A stretch of 10,849 nt of DNA from Clostridiales bacterium (GTDB taxonomy: Bacteria; Bacillota; Clostridia; Oscillospirales; Ruminococcaceae): the NCBI GenBank assembly GCA_029007575.1, contig JAQXIB010000202.1, positions 1 through 10,849 of the forward strand, written 5' to 3'. The notes under the pieces are model-generated. The model worked only from the letters and a program-made list of their open reading frames with translations. It ran no database searches and was not told the origin of the DNA. The position numbers and the translations under genes are program-made. Shown piece by piece: positions 1 through 7,498 of this stretch (the first letter of the stretch is position 1; each line of letters starts with the position of its first letter).

Positions 1-3000
1 GTATATCAGGTTAATTATTATTTAAGCACAAAAAATCAGCCAATATTAGTTTACGGTGGTACGGTAGGAGACAAAATTACTGCCGGAATGAGTTTTGCTT
101 ACTGGGCAGCTATTATTGTGGAAAAAGATAGTAGCACCGGCAAGCTTTATGTAGATAAAATCGAACCGGCAAAAGCCGACGCTTCCAAACTTTTGTGTAA
201 GGCTACTACTGCGGATGGATTTGTTCTTTTGATACATAGTTCAGAGTACAATTCCTACAACATAAAAGTGAATGATGAAGTTCGGGTTGATTTTGATTAC
301 AAAAATACTACAGGCTATTCGGCGACAAAATATGGTACCGTTATCTTCGGCGCCGATTTGAGCCCGAAACCGGCAAAAGACAATACCGGCAAGCTCACCA
401 TTGTGCCGGGCGCTGACACCCGTGACCTGATCGAAGTCAATTTGTATGATTACGGCAGCAACATCAATGAAAAATATAACAGCGATAATACATTTCCGGG
501 CTTTCAACAGGATAACGGTACATCAACGGTCTACAGTACTGCCACCAGTAACTTCGGCAATAACATTACGTCGGATTTAGCGGCGGGGAAGAGCGGTATT
601 ACCAATAGTGGCGGTGCGATCAACGTGACAGTCAATCATGCCAACAGCCCTATCAGCGGAGCGATGCAGGCCACGCTGGGCAGCGACGGATATCCGGCAT
701 TGGCAAACGGTACAAGCCTTGGCTATCTGTTCAGCAACAATAAATATGCCGCCAAGAAAAACTCCAAGAGTATTAACGGCTTGTTCCAATATCATGAGAC
801 AACAGGCGCGTATACCTTTAACAGCCGTGAAAACCACGCCCAGTTCAATCCGGAAAATGATACTTTTACGTTGTATGATCAGATCATTTCCTCCAACTTT
901 ATCATGTATCCGTTCGGCAATTTCCTGCCCTTTAACGATATTGTCAAAACAAGTACCCAGGTCAGCACCATTGATAAAAGCTATTTTCAAACCATCGCAC
1001 AGAGCGCTCAGTATAAATATGAATGTGGTCGCGGCGCGGAATATAACACCCTTTCCACTGCATTGAACACTTGGATCGGGAAGATGGATGCAAAATATTC
1101 AAGCGGCTGGGGAGCGGCACAAGCGCTGAATGAGTATTTTAACGCCAACGTCGGAGATAAAAATTTTGACTTTGCAGGTCAACCGGAATTAAAGAATCAA
1201 CTGACTCGTCTTTACTCCATCGACTATGATGAACCGACCGACTTCTTTTTCGGTATGGAAATGAAGATGAACTTTGTACAGCCAAAGGGCGGCTTGACCG
1301 GTAAGGACGGCAAACAGCCGATGGTGTTCTATTTCACCGGAGACGACGATGTGTGGGTCTATCTGGACGGCAAGCTGTTCCTTGATCTGTCCGGTATCCA
1401 TCGTCATGTGGGCGGCGAGATCGACTTTGTCAAAGGCGAGGTGCGGTATTACGACCTCGATGTAAAGACAGGCGATGTCACAACGACGCCGTCGAAAACG
1501 GTGCCGTTTTCCGATTTGGTCGGCGACCTAAACACTACCGGCACTTTTAAGGATTACAGCATGCACAGTTTCAACTTTTATTATATGGAACGCGGTGCAG
1601 GTTCGGGCGTTTGTCGGATGAATTTCAATTTCCCGTTGCTTCGGAAGAATAGCATTTCGGTCACTAAAGAATTGAGCGTCGACGAGCAGGATAAGATCGA
1701 TTTGTTGGGAAATCCGGATTTTCGCTTCCAGATTTTGAAAGAAAACGGCACCGATCTGTTTATCGGCAGTAACGTTTCTTATGATATTTTGGACACTTCG
1801 GGAAATAAAATCGGCACCGGACTGACCGATGCCAACGGGGTATTTACCCTAAAGGCGAACCAGACTGCCGTGTTCAGCGGAATCAAGGAAGATGCGGGTC
1901 GCTATTTTGTGCGTGAATTGCTGAATCCGGATGAATTTGAGCAGTACGGTCAAATTTTTGTGAACGGCGACAGCGTTACCACCGACACAGATACCGATAT
2001 AGTGGTGGGTTCGGATACCTTTACCGGCGTAAAAAGCCCGATCAAAGATATTTCGAGCGGCAGCACGGCTTTTCATTTTAACAATCAGATCGAGTTCCGA
2101 AAACTGGGCAGCTTGCAGATCACCAAGAATCTGACATTATATGCTCAAACTCGGGCTGCGCCGCAGTTCCAGTTCAAAGTCACGCTGGATGACGCGCTCC
2201 TGCCGGTTGGAACTTCCTATATGGTGGGCGGGGTAAGCCGAACCGTGACGGAAGCCGGTATCATTACGCTGAAGCCGAACGAAACGGCAGTTATTCTCAA
2301 TATCATTGCGGGAAGTAAATTTACCGTACAGGAAACAGCCGCATCGAGTGACGGTTATACTGTTAGCTATACCGGTGATGGACTGACGCAGGAATCCGAT
2401 CAGAACGGAAGTTTTGTTTCCGGTGTGATCAAAATCGATACTGCCGTTGCCGTGTTGGTGCATAACTTGGAAGGCGGTATCTCCGTAACTATTCCCGGTA
2501 AAAAACTGCTGACGAATCCGGATGGCGCGGAGCATCGCTTTAGCTTCCAACTGGAGCAGGTGACCGATTCTGCCGGCACTGTGTCGACGGAAAACGGGAC
2601 CAAGCAGACAGCTTCAGCCACATTCCCCGCGGATGGCGGAGCGAAAGAAGCAGCCTTTGCATTCAGCATCGATTACCCGGAGAAAGAAATGACTTCTCTG
2701 CCGTCGGTCTTTTACTATAAGATTACCGAAATTGCGGAGAATACCGATCAGGTTCAATATGATCCCGCGATATATATCGTCGCAGTGACCGTCACCAAAG
2801 AAAGCGGCGAGTTGCAGGCGGCAGTGACCGGCCTGTGGAAAAACGGTACACAAGTGCAGGATGTCGGCGCTGTTCCGCTCTTTACCAACACACTGGTGAG
2901 TAGTTTAACCATCGGAAAACAGGTGGATGGTGATAGCACGTCAGATCTGGAATTTGGTTTTACGGTCTCGCTCAAGCGGGGAGATCAGCCGTTAAACGGC

Positions 3001-3420
3001 AATTTTTCAGCCAAGCGGTTTACCGGAGACGGTGAAAACAACGTACAGGATATTACGATTCAGTTTGATGAATTAGGATGTGCTTTTCTCCGTTTGAAGC
3101 ATGATGAACGGATCGAGATTTGCGGTATCCCGGTAGGCACCCAATGGACTGTGGCCGAAAGCGATCCGCAGGGGTATCATCCGTACTGTACGATCAATTC
3201 CGGCGAGGAAAGTGACAGCAATACCGGTTCGGGAAATCTTTCAAGTTCCGGCGACACCGTTTTATTTGTCAATATGCCGTACTATGAATTGGCAAAAACC
3301 GGCGGGATCGGTACCATGTGGTATACCATAGGCGGACTGCTATTGATCACAGCTGCCGGATTGCTTTTGCTGTATGCTAAAGTCAAGCACAGAGAGCATG
3401 ATGATCTCTCTGAAGCATAA
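1..3420 (+). CDS. Pilus tip adhesin with fibro-slime domain and four isopeptide-type domains (5' partial)
   Basis: This is a large cell-wall-anchored surface protein, probably the adhesive tip of the sortase pilus. The frame is open from the first base of the window (VYQVNYYLST...), so the start codon and signal peptide lie upstream; the internal ATG at 88 is not a convincing start, and 1,139 residues are visible. Numbering from base 1: a tip-protein-like segment starts near residue 141 (DLIEVNLYDYG). A PA14-like fibro-slime domain spans about 400-545, with FYFTGDDDVWVYLDGKLF near 443 and the HSFNFYYMER segment at 522. Four beta-domains follow, at about 551-700, 701-823, 824-965 and 966-1095. 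Each has Lys near its start, Glu in a late strand and Asn in its last strand, the pattern of intramolecular isopeptide bonds; the third resembles the FctA/Spy0128 pilin linkage domain. The C-terminus is a LAKTGG sorting signal, a membrane segment (about 1106-1126) and a short charged tail. Adhesive function is inferred from family and operon position; the ligand is unknown. Confidence 0.88.
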   Translation, partial: VYQVNYYLSTKNQPILVYGGTVGDKITAGMSFAYWAAIIVEKDSSTGKLYVDKIEPAKADASKLLCKATTADGFVLLIHSSEYNSYNIKVNDEVRVDFDYKNTTGYSATKYGTVIFGADLSPKPAKDNTGKLTIVPGADTRDLIEVNLYDYGSNINEKYNSDNTFPGFQQDNGTSTVYSTATSNFGNNITSDLAAGKSGITNSGGAINVTVNHANSPISGAMQATLGSDGYPALANGTSLGYLFSNNKYAAKKNSKSINGLFQYHETTGAYTFNSRENHAQFNPENDTFTLYDQIISSNFIMYPFGNFLPFNDIVKTSTQVSTIDKSYFQTIAQSAQYKYECGRGAEYNTLSTALNTWIGKMDAKYSSGWGAAQALNEYFNANVGDKNFDFAGQPELKNQLTRLYSIDYDEPTDFFFGMEMKMNFVQPKGGLTGKDGKQPMVFYFTGDDDVWVYLDGKLFLDLSGIHRHVGGEIDFVKGEVRYYDLDVKTGDVTTTPSKTVPFSDLVGDLNTTGTFKDYSMHSFNFYYMERGAGSGVCRMNFNFPLLRKNSISVTKELSVDEQDKIDLLGNPDFRFQILKENGTDLFIGSNVSYDILDTSGNKIGTGLTDANGVFTLKANQTAVFSGIKEDAGRYFVRELLNPDEFEQYGQIFVNGDSVTTDTDTDIVVGSDTFTGVKSPIKDISSGSTAFHFNNQIEFRKLGSLQITKNLTLYAQTRAAPQFQFKVTLDDALLPVGTSYMVGGVSRTVTEAGIITLKPNETAVILNIIAGSKFTVQETAASSDGYTVSYTGDGLTQESDQNGSFVSGVIKIDTAVAVLVHNLEGGISVTIPGKKLLTNPDGAEHRFSFQLEQVTDSAGTVSTENGTKQTASATFPADGGAKEAAFAFSIDYPEKEMTSLPSVFYYKITEIAENTDQVQYDPAIYIVAVTVTKESGELQAAVTGLWKNGTQVQDVGAVPLFTNTLVSSLTIGKQVDGDSTSDLEFGFTVSLKRGDQPLNGNFSAKRFTGDGENNVQDITIQFDELGCAFLRLKHDERIEICGIPVGTQWTVAESDPQGYHPYCTINSGEESDSNTGSGNLSSSGDTVLFVNMPYYELAKTGGIGTMWYTIGGLLLITAAGLLLLYAKVKHREHDDLSEA

Positions 3421-3428
3421 ATATTAAA

Positions 3429-3450
3429 TTTTTCATAAAGACATGAAAAA
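3429..3450 (+). other. AT-rich inverted repeat between tip adhesin and major pilin
   Basis: TTTTTCAT (3429-3436) and ATGAAAAA (3443-3450) are perfect 8-bp complements around a 6-nt loop. They lie in the 48-nt gap, directly upstream of the major pilin ribosome site (GGGAAGGA, 3451-3458). The stem is nearly all A-T and has no T tract after it, so it is not a standard terminator. It might influence translation or mRNA ends, or be chance in AT-rich DNA. Confidence 0.35.
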
Positions 3451-3468
3451 GGGAAGGAATAAAAAACG

Positions 3469-4932
3469 ATGAAGCACGTAAAAAGATTTGCCGGCATTTT
3501 GCTGGCACTTGCCATGGTCCTGACCATGACAACATTCGCTTTCGCCGCTCAAGAAGGCGACCTCACAGGCGGTTCGATCACCATCAAGGATGCTGTACCG
3601 AAACAAACCTACAAGGCATATCAGATTTTGTATCTGGAAAGCTACAATAAAGATGCCGGGACATATGCTTATAAGGCAAACAGCGCATGGAAAACTTGGC
3701 TTGAGGGTCAGACTGCCTATGTCAGCTTTAACGATCAAGGCTATGTAACTTGGGTTGAAGATGCGGATGTAGCCGCATTTGCAAAGCTGGCGCAGGCAGA
3801 AGCGGCTACACTGGCTAAAGAATATTATGAAGAAGCAACCGCACCTGCTGCAGCAGAGGGACAGAGTTATTCCACAGTTACATTCTCTAACTTGAAACTG
3901 GGCTATTACCTGGTGGATACCACAGTAGGTACGCTGTGTTCGTTGGATACCACTAACCCAGCGGTAGAAATGGAAGAGAAAAACGATCTGCCTTCCATCG
4001 ACAAGCTGGTTCAGGAGGATTCCACTAACGCGTGGGGAGCAAGCAACACCGCTCAGATTGGTGACACGGTGAATTTCAAAACCACGGTTTCTGCCAAAAA
4101 AGGCGCACAGAACTATGTCGTTCACGATAAGATGTCCGCCGGTCTGACTTTTCAAGGAGTCACCTCTGTCAAGGCTGGTGAGACTGCATTGGTCAAAGAT
4201 ACCGATTACAGCGTGGTCACCACCGGTCTTGATGCAGACTGTGATTTCCATGTTGTATTTACCCAGGCTTATCTTGATAAGATTACCGCTGATACTGATA
4301 TCGTCATCGAGTATACTGCTATTTTAAACGACAAAGCAGTTATTTCTACTGATAAGAACACCAACGATACCAAACTGAGCTATGGCGAAAGCAACGCAGG
4401 TGAGACTTCTTGGGCGCACACGGATACCTATACTTTCAAGTTCGATATCATCAAAACGGACAGCAGTCTGAAGCTGTTGACCGGCGCCATGTTTGAACTG
4501 TATGATGCTGAGAAAGACGGAAACAAAATCCAACTTGTCAAGGAAGAAAATGGCGATTACCGCATCGCTACCGCTGCGGAGCGTAGCGCTGAAGGATTTA
4601 CTTCGGCTGTCATTGAAGCCGGTAAAGTTACGGTAAAAGGAATGGACGCGGATACTACATACTGGCTGGAGGAAGTTGCAGCTCCTGCGGGCTACAATAA
4701 GCTACCTGCTCGCGTCGAAGTAAAGATTGAAGACAGTAACTTGACCACCAGCATGACAGGCGATACATGGGTCACAGGCAACGGCGGCGTGCAGATTACC
4801 AACCAATCCGGTTCTCTCCTGCCGTCTACCGGCGGTATCGGTACAACGGTGTTCTATATAGTCGGCGGTGTGCTGGTAGTGGTTGCCGTTGTGTTGTTAG
4901 TAGCAAAAAAGCGTATGAATCATAAGGGCTGA
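3469..4932 (+). CDS. Major pilin, SpaA/SpaH-type LPXTG-anchored isopeptide-forming shaft subunit
   Basis: This is the structural subunit polymerised into the pilus shaft (487 residues, a usual length for SpaH/EbpB-type pilins). A signal peptide runs from MKHVKRFAGI to an AFAA cleavage region near residue 27. The N-terminal domain ends in EEKN at 169-172, where this family usually has a YPKN-like pilin motif; K171 is the likely lysine joined to the next subunit. A middle domain (about 175-320) begins SIDKLVQED and contains the QIGDTVNFKTTV segment. The C-terminal Cna-B-like domain holds an E-box, YWLEEVAAPAGY, with the expected glutamate at E402. The sorting signal LPSTGG starts at 451, followed by a membrane helix (about 458-478) and a KKR-containing tail. 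GGGAAGGA at 3451-3458 supports the start. The polymerising sortase is the next gene, which fits the role. Confidence 0.93.
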   Translation: MKHVKRFAGILLALAMVLTMTTFAFAAQEGDLTGGSITIKDAVPKQTYKAYQILYLESYNKDAGTYAYKANSAWKTWLEGQTAYVSFNDQGYVTWVEDADVAAFAKLAQAEAATLAKEYYEEATAPAAAEGQSYSTVTFSNLKLGYYLVDTTVGTLCSLDTTNPAVEMEEKNDLPSIDKLVQEDSTNAWGASNTAQIGDTVNFKTTVSAKKGAQNYVVHDKMSAGLTFQGVTSVKAGETALVKDTDYSVVTTGLDADCDFHVVFTQAYLDKITADTDIVIEYTAILNDKAVISTDKNTNDTKLSYGESNAGETSWAHTDTYTFKFDIIKTDSSLKLLTGAMFELYDAEKDGNKIQLVKEENGDYRIATAAERSAEGFTSAVIEAGKVTVKGMDADTTYWLEEVAAPAGYNKLPARVEVKIEDSNLTTSMTGDTWVTGNGGVQITNQSGSLLPSTGGIGTTVFYIVGGVLVVVAVVLLVAKKRMNHKG

Positions 4933-4974
4933 TTCCAAAATCATACTTTCTGATCATTGACACATCCGCTCGGA

Positions 4975-5002
4975 CAGCAGGAAAAGCATCTGTTTCCTGC
5001 TG
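4975..5002 (+). other. Stem-loop between major pilin and class C sortase
   Basis: CAGCAGGAAA (4975-4984) and TTTCCTGCTG (4993-5002) form a perfect 10-bp stem with an 8-nt loop in the 94-nt gap. No T tract follows, so a classical intrinsic terminator is unlikely. A second, smaller stem, TGCC (5001-5004) with GGCA (5010-5013), shares two bases with the first and overlaps the first base of the AAGGAG ribosome site (5013-5018), so the two could be alternatives. Plausible roles are a 3' mRNA stabiliser for the pilin message or partial attenuation of the sortase genes; this is inference from position. Confidence 0.6.
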
Positions 5003-5026
5003 CCACAGCGGCAAGGAGAGCACTGC

Positions 5027-5890
5027 ATGAAGAAAAAAAGAGGGAATTTCATAACGGTTATATTGATCCTGATCTTGCTTGTAGGGCTGTCCTTGCTGCT
5101 GTATCCTTCCGTCAGCGATTACTGGAATTCTTTTCATCAAACAAAGGCCATTGCGACCTATGCCGAAACAGTGGCAAAGCTGGATCAGGAGCAATATGAT
5201 CAAATATGGGAAAAAGCAGAAAAATATAATTATTCTCTGGTGGGTAAAAAAAGCAGTTATACTTTAAGCGCGGCGCAAAAAAGTGAGTACGAAGCATTGC
5301 TGAACGTATCCGGTTTGGGCATTATGGGATATATTGAAATTCCCAGTATTGGCTGTTCTCTTCCGATTTATCATGGTACTGAGCAATCCGCGCTGCAAAT
5401 TGCCGTCGGACATCTGGAGTGGTCCAGTCTGCCGGTAGGCGGTGAAAGCACCCACTGTGTTTTGTCCGGTCATCGAGGCTTGCCCAGCGCAAAGCTTTTT
5501 ACCAATCTGGATAAGTTGACAGAGGGCGATCTTTTTACGATTCGGGTACTGGATGAGGTGTTGACCTATGAGGTCGACAGGATATTGGTGGTAGAGCCGC
5601 AGAATATCGAGCCATTGCAGATCGAAAAAGGAAAAGATTATTGTACTTTAGTGACTTGTACTCCTTACGGAATCAATACACATCGCCTGCTTGTCCGTGG
5701 CCATCGGGTTGAAAACATTGAGGATTCCGCGGACATTCGGATAACGGCGGATGCGGTTCGGTTTAGTCCGTTGCTTGTAGCTCCTGTCATAGCGATTCCG
5801 ATTTTGCTGGTGTTATTGCTGATATTATTGCTGCCTAAGCGCCCGAATAAAAAGCATGGAGTTGATGCTGATGAAGATGAAGATATATAA
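5027..5890 (+). CDS. Class C (pilin-polymerising) sortase
   Basis: This is a membrane-anchored cysteine transpeptidase that cleaves pilin sorting signals between Thr and Gly and joins the threonine to a pilin lysine. It has 287 residues, normal for class C. An N-terminal membrane segment lies at about 8-27 and a second hydrophobic helix near the C-terminus (LLVAPVIAIPILLVLLLILL), followed by an acidic tail; this two-anchor layout is typical of pilus sortases. The catalytic residues are visible: H149 in LSGHRGLPSAKLF, C211 in TLVTCTPYG and R220 in NTHRLLVRG. GIMGYIEIPSIG and LPIYHGT are class signatures. The region before them (KKSSYTLSAAQ) lacks the DPF/DPW lid motif that usually covers the active site. 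AAGGAG at 5013-5018 lies 8 nt before the ATG. Its end overlaps the basal pilin gene, indicating co-transcription. Confidence 0.95.
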   Translation: MKKKRGNFITVILILILLVGLSLLLYPSVSDYWNSFHQTKAIATYAETVAKLDQEQYDQIWEKAEKYNYSLVGKKSSYTLSAAQKSEYEALLNVSGLGIMGYIEIPSIGCSLPIYHGTEQSALQIAVGHLEWSSLPVGGESTHCVLSGHRGLPSAKLFTNLDKLTEGDLFTIRVLDEVLTYEVDRILVVEPQNIEPLQIEKGKDYCTLVTCTPYGINTHRLLVRGHRVENIEDSADIRITADAVRFSPLLVAPVIAIPILLVLLLILLLPKRPNKKHGVDADEDEDI

Positions 5891-6866
5891 ACGTACAGCT
5901 GTTTTCATGTGCTGTTTATTTCTGTGCACGCTGTTCATACCCATCAGGACATTGGCGGCGGGAAGCATTGATCTGACACATGAGGTCAGCCTGACTGTTT
6001 CTTATCAGGACGGAACTTTGTCTTTGTCAGACGCGCAGATTGATCTTTACCAAGTGGCTGCAGTGGATGAATACGGAGAACTGACATCTACCGATATTTT
6101 TGACCGGTTTCACATCGACATCCGGGGGAAAAATGACGAAGCTTGGAGAACATTGGCTTTTACCTTGGAAGGGTATATCCTACGAGATAATATTTCTCCT
6201 TTTGACAGTGGAAAAACGAATCAAGCGGGTCTGATATCTTTTCCCAGCGCACAAAAGAAATTGATTCCGGGACTGTATCTGGTGTTGGGACAGCGGCATA
6301 CACAAAATGGGTATTATTATGATATGTCGCCTTTTTTGGTGATGCTGCCGAGCTTGGATCAGAAAACGAATACATGGAGTTATCATGTGACGGCAGAAGT
6401 AAAGTATGATGTCGATCCGGTGCCGGATGGACCGGATACGATAGAATACGAGGTGCTGAAAGTCTGGAAGGACGGTGGGTATGAGCACGAACGCCCGCAA
6501 GAAATCACGGTTCAGCTTCTGCGCAACGGAGAAATTTATGACACGGTAACGTTAAATGACAAATGCAATTGGAGATATATCTGGACAGACTTAGATGGTA
6601 ATTATAAATGGACTGTGGTAGAAAAAGAGCAGGAAAAGTATACCGTTGAAGTCGTGCGGGAGGGAGTGACCTTTGCGGTGATTAACACATATGCCAAGGA
6701 TATTCCGGATAACGAGGTCCCGAAAGAACCGGCTTCTCCCTCGGATGGCAAACTTCCTCAGACCGGACAGCTTTGGTGGCCTGTACCGTTGTTGATTGCC
6801 GTGGGACTACTTTGTATTGTTATCGGTCTGCTTCGCCGGAGGAGTGCCAGTGATGAAGAAAAGTAA
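5871..6866 (+). CDS. Minor (probably basal) pilin with Cna-B domain and LPQTG anchor
   Basis: This is a small wall-anchored pilus subunit, 331 residues from the chosen start. In-frame ATGs occur at 5856, 5865, 5871 and 5877. GGAG at 5858-5861 sits 9 nt before 5871, which also gives a compact signal peptide (MKMKIYKRTAVFMC..., cleavage near TLAA), so 5871 is preferred. The N-terminal domain (about 31-175) resembles SpaB/FctB-like minor pilins and contains LIPGLYLVLG. A Cna-B domain (about 190-275) shows the isopeptide triad pattern K197 (VLKVWKD), E251 (WTVVEKE) and N272 (VINTY). A proline-containing linker (PKEPASPSDGK) leads to LPQTG at 6753-6767, a membrane helix and RRR. Small size, a single Cna-B domain and a Pro-containing wall-spanning linker fit the subunit that ends polymerisation and fixes the fibre to peptidoglycan; an accessory shaft role is possible. 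It overlaps the sortase upstream by 20 nt and the one downstream by 14 nt. Confidence 0.87.
   Translation: MKMKIYKRTAVFMCCLFLCTLFIPIRTLAAGSIDLTHEVSLTVSYQDGTLSLSDAQIDLYQVAAVDEYGELTSTDIFDRFHIDIRGKNDEAWRTLAFTLEGYILRDNISPFDSGKTNQAGLISFPSAQKKLIPGLYLVLGQRHTQNGYYYDMSPFLVMLPSLDQKTNTWSYHVTAEVKYDVDPVPDGPDTIEYEVLKVWKDGGYEHERPQEITVQLLRNGEIYDTVTLNDKCNWRYIWTDLDGNYKWTVVEKEQEKYTVEVVREGVTFAVINTYAKDIPDNEVPKEPASPSDGKLPQTGQLWWPVPLLIAVGLLCIVIGLLRRRSASDEEK
6838..6844 (+). promoter_or_regulatory. Ribosome binding site that fixes the second sortase start
   Basis: GGAGGAG lies inside the last codons of the basal pilin gene, 8 nt before the ATG at 6853. A longer in-frame reading from 6796 has no such site and would add residues ahead of the typical MKKSKG lysine-plus-hydrophobic membrane anchor, so 6853 is preferred. 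Location inside the upstream coding region suggests coupled translation. Confidence 0.75.
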
Positions 6867-7470
6867 AGGAATGTTTTGGCTTTTTCTGGGGCTGCTGCTG
6901 ATTGTGGCGGCCCTTTCCCTTATCGCTTATAACCTGTATGACGAAAATCACGCGAAGCGGTCTTCTGAGCAGGCAGTTGATCGTTTAAATGAATATTTGA
7001 ACGAAGCTTCGGATCTGTCTTCGGGAGTTGAGAAAATCCCGGATTATATTTTGAATCCGGAAATGGAAATGCCGACAAAGACAATCAACGGTGTCGACTA
7101 TATCGGAGTATTACAAATTCCGAAACTGGAGTTGGAATTACCCGTAATCCGTCAATGGAGTTATCCTCACTTGAAAATTGCTCCTTGTCAATACAGCGGT
7201 TCTGTTTATTTGGATACTTTGGTGATCGCCGGGCATAATTATGTATCACATTTCGGCAATCTGAAAAAGCTGCGGGAAGGTGATGTTGTCCTATTTACAG
7301 ACATGGACGGTAACACTTTTCGATACACCGTTGTGTGTTGGGAAACATTGGATTCCGCCGCGGTTGAAGAAATGAAAAACGGGGATTGGGATTTGACTCT
7401 GTTCACCTGCACTATACGGGGACGGAACAGAGTAACAGTGCGTTGTGAGAGGGAGAAAGCGGTTGGATAA
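6853..7470 (+). CDS. Second sortase, non-class-C, with a single N-terminal anchor
   Basis: This is a 205-residue sortase transpeptidase. The N-terminus has lysines then one membrane helix (about 8-26), with the catalytic domain outside. Motifs are DYIGVLQIPKLELELPV, H128 in IAGHNY, C186 in WDLTLFTCTIRG and R193 in GRNRVTVRC. There is no C-terminal membrane helix and no LSGHRGLP signature, so it is not a second pilin polymerase. Size and motif spacing resemble the class D-like sortases often found last in clostridial pilus clusters, but the class cannot be fixed by eye. Its likely job is transferring the assembled pilus, through the LPQTG basal subunit, to the cell wall; alternatively it could serve the atypical LAKTGG tip signal. 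It is the last pilus gene and is translationally linked to the basal pilin by a 14-nt overlap. Confidence 0.9.
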   Translation: MKKSKGMFWLFLGLLLIVAALSLIAYNLYDENHAKRSSEQAVDRLNEYLNEASDLSSGVEKIPDYILNPEMEMPTKTINGVDYIGVLQIPKLELELPVIRQWSYPHLKIAPCQYSGSVYLDTLVIAGHNYVSHFGNLKKLREGDVVLFTDMDGNTFRYTVVCWETLDSAAVEEMKNGDWDLTLFTCTIRGRNRVTVRCEREKAVG

Positions 7471-7498
7471 AAAGATAAAATTTCGCCCTTCTTTTCAT

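Noticed and set aside
88..90. ATG at 88 as the start of the tip adhesin
   Set aside because: The same frame is open without a stop back to base 1 and reads as ordinary protein; no signal peptide follows 88 although the C-terminus carries a wall-sorting signal. The true start must be upstream.
638..1066. 142-codon + strand frame inside the tip adhesin
   Set aside because: The composition is arginine/proline/cysteine-rich, as out-of-frame readings give, and it lies fully inside the adhesin frame with no ribosome site.
3433..4251. Long open frame on the - strand across the signal peptide and middle of the major pilin (272 codons)
   Set aside because: It is antisense to a strongly supported pilin, has a cysteine-rich low-complexity composition, and has no recognisable domain. 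It is a shadow of the + strand codon pattern.
4975..5002. Stem-loop read as an intrinsic terminator ending the pilin transcript
   Set aside because: No T tract follows on the + strand, and the downstream sortase and basal pilin clearly belong to the same operon.
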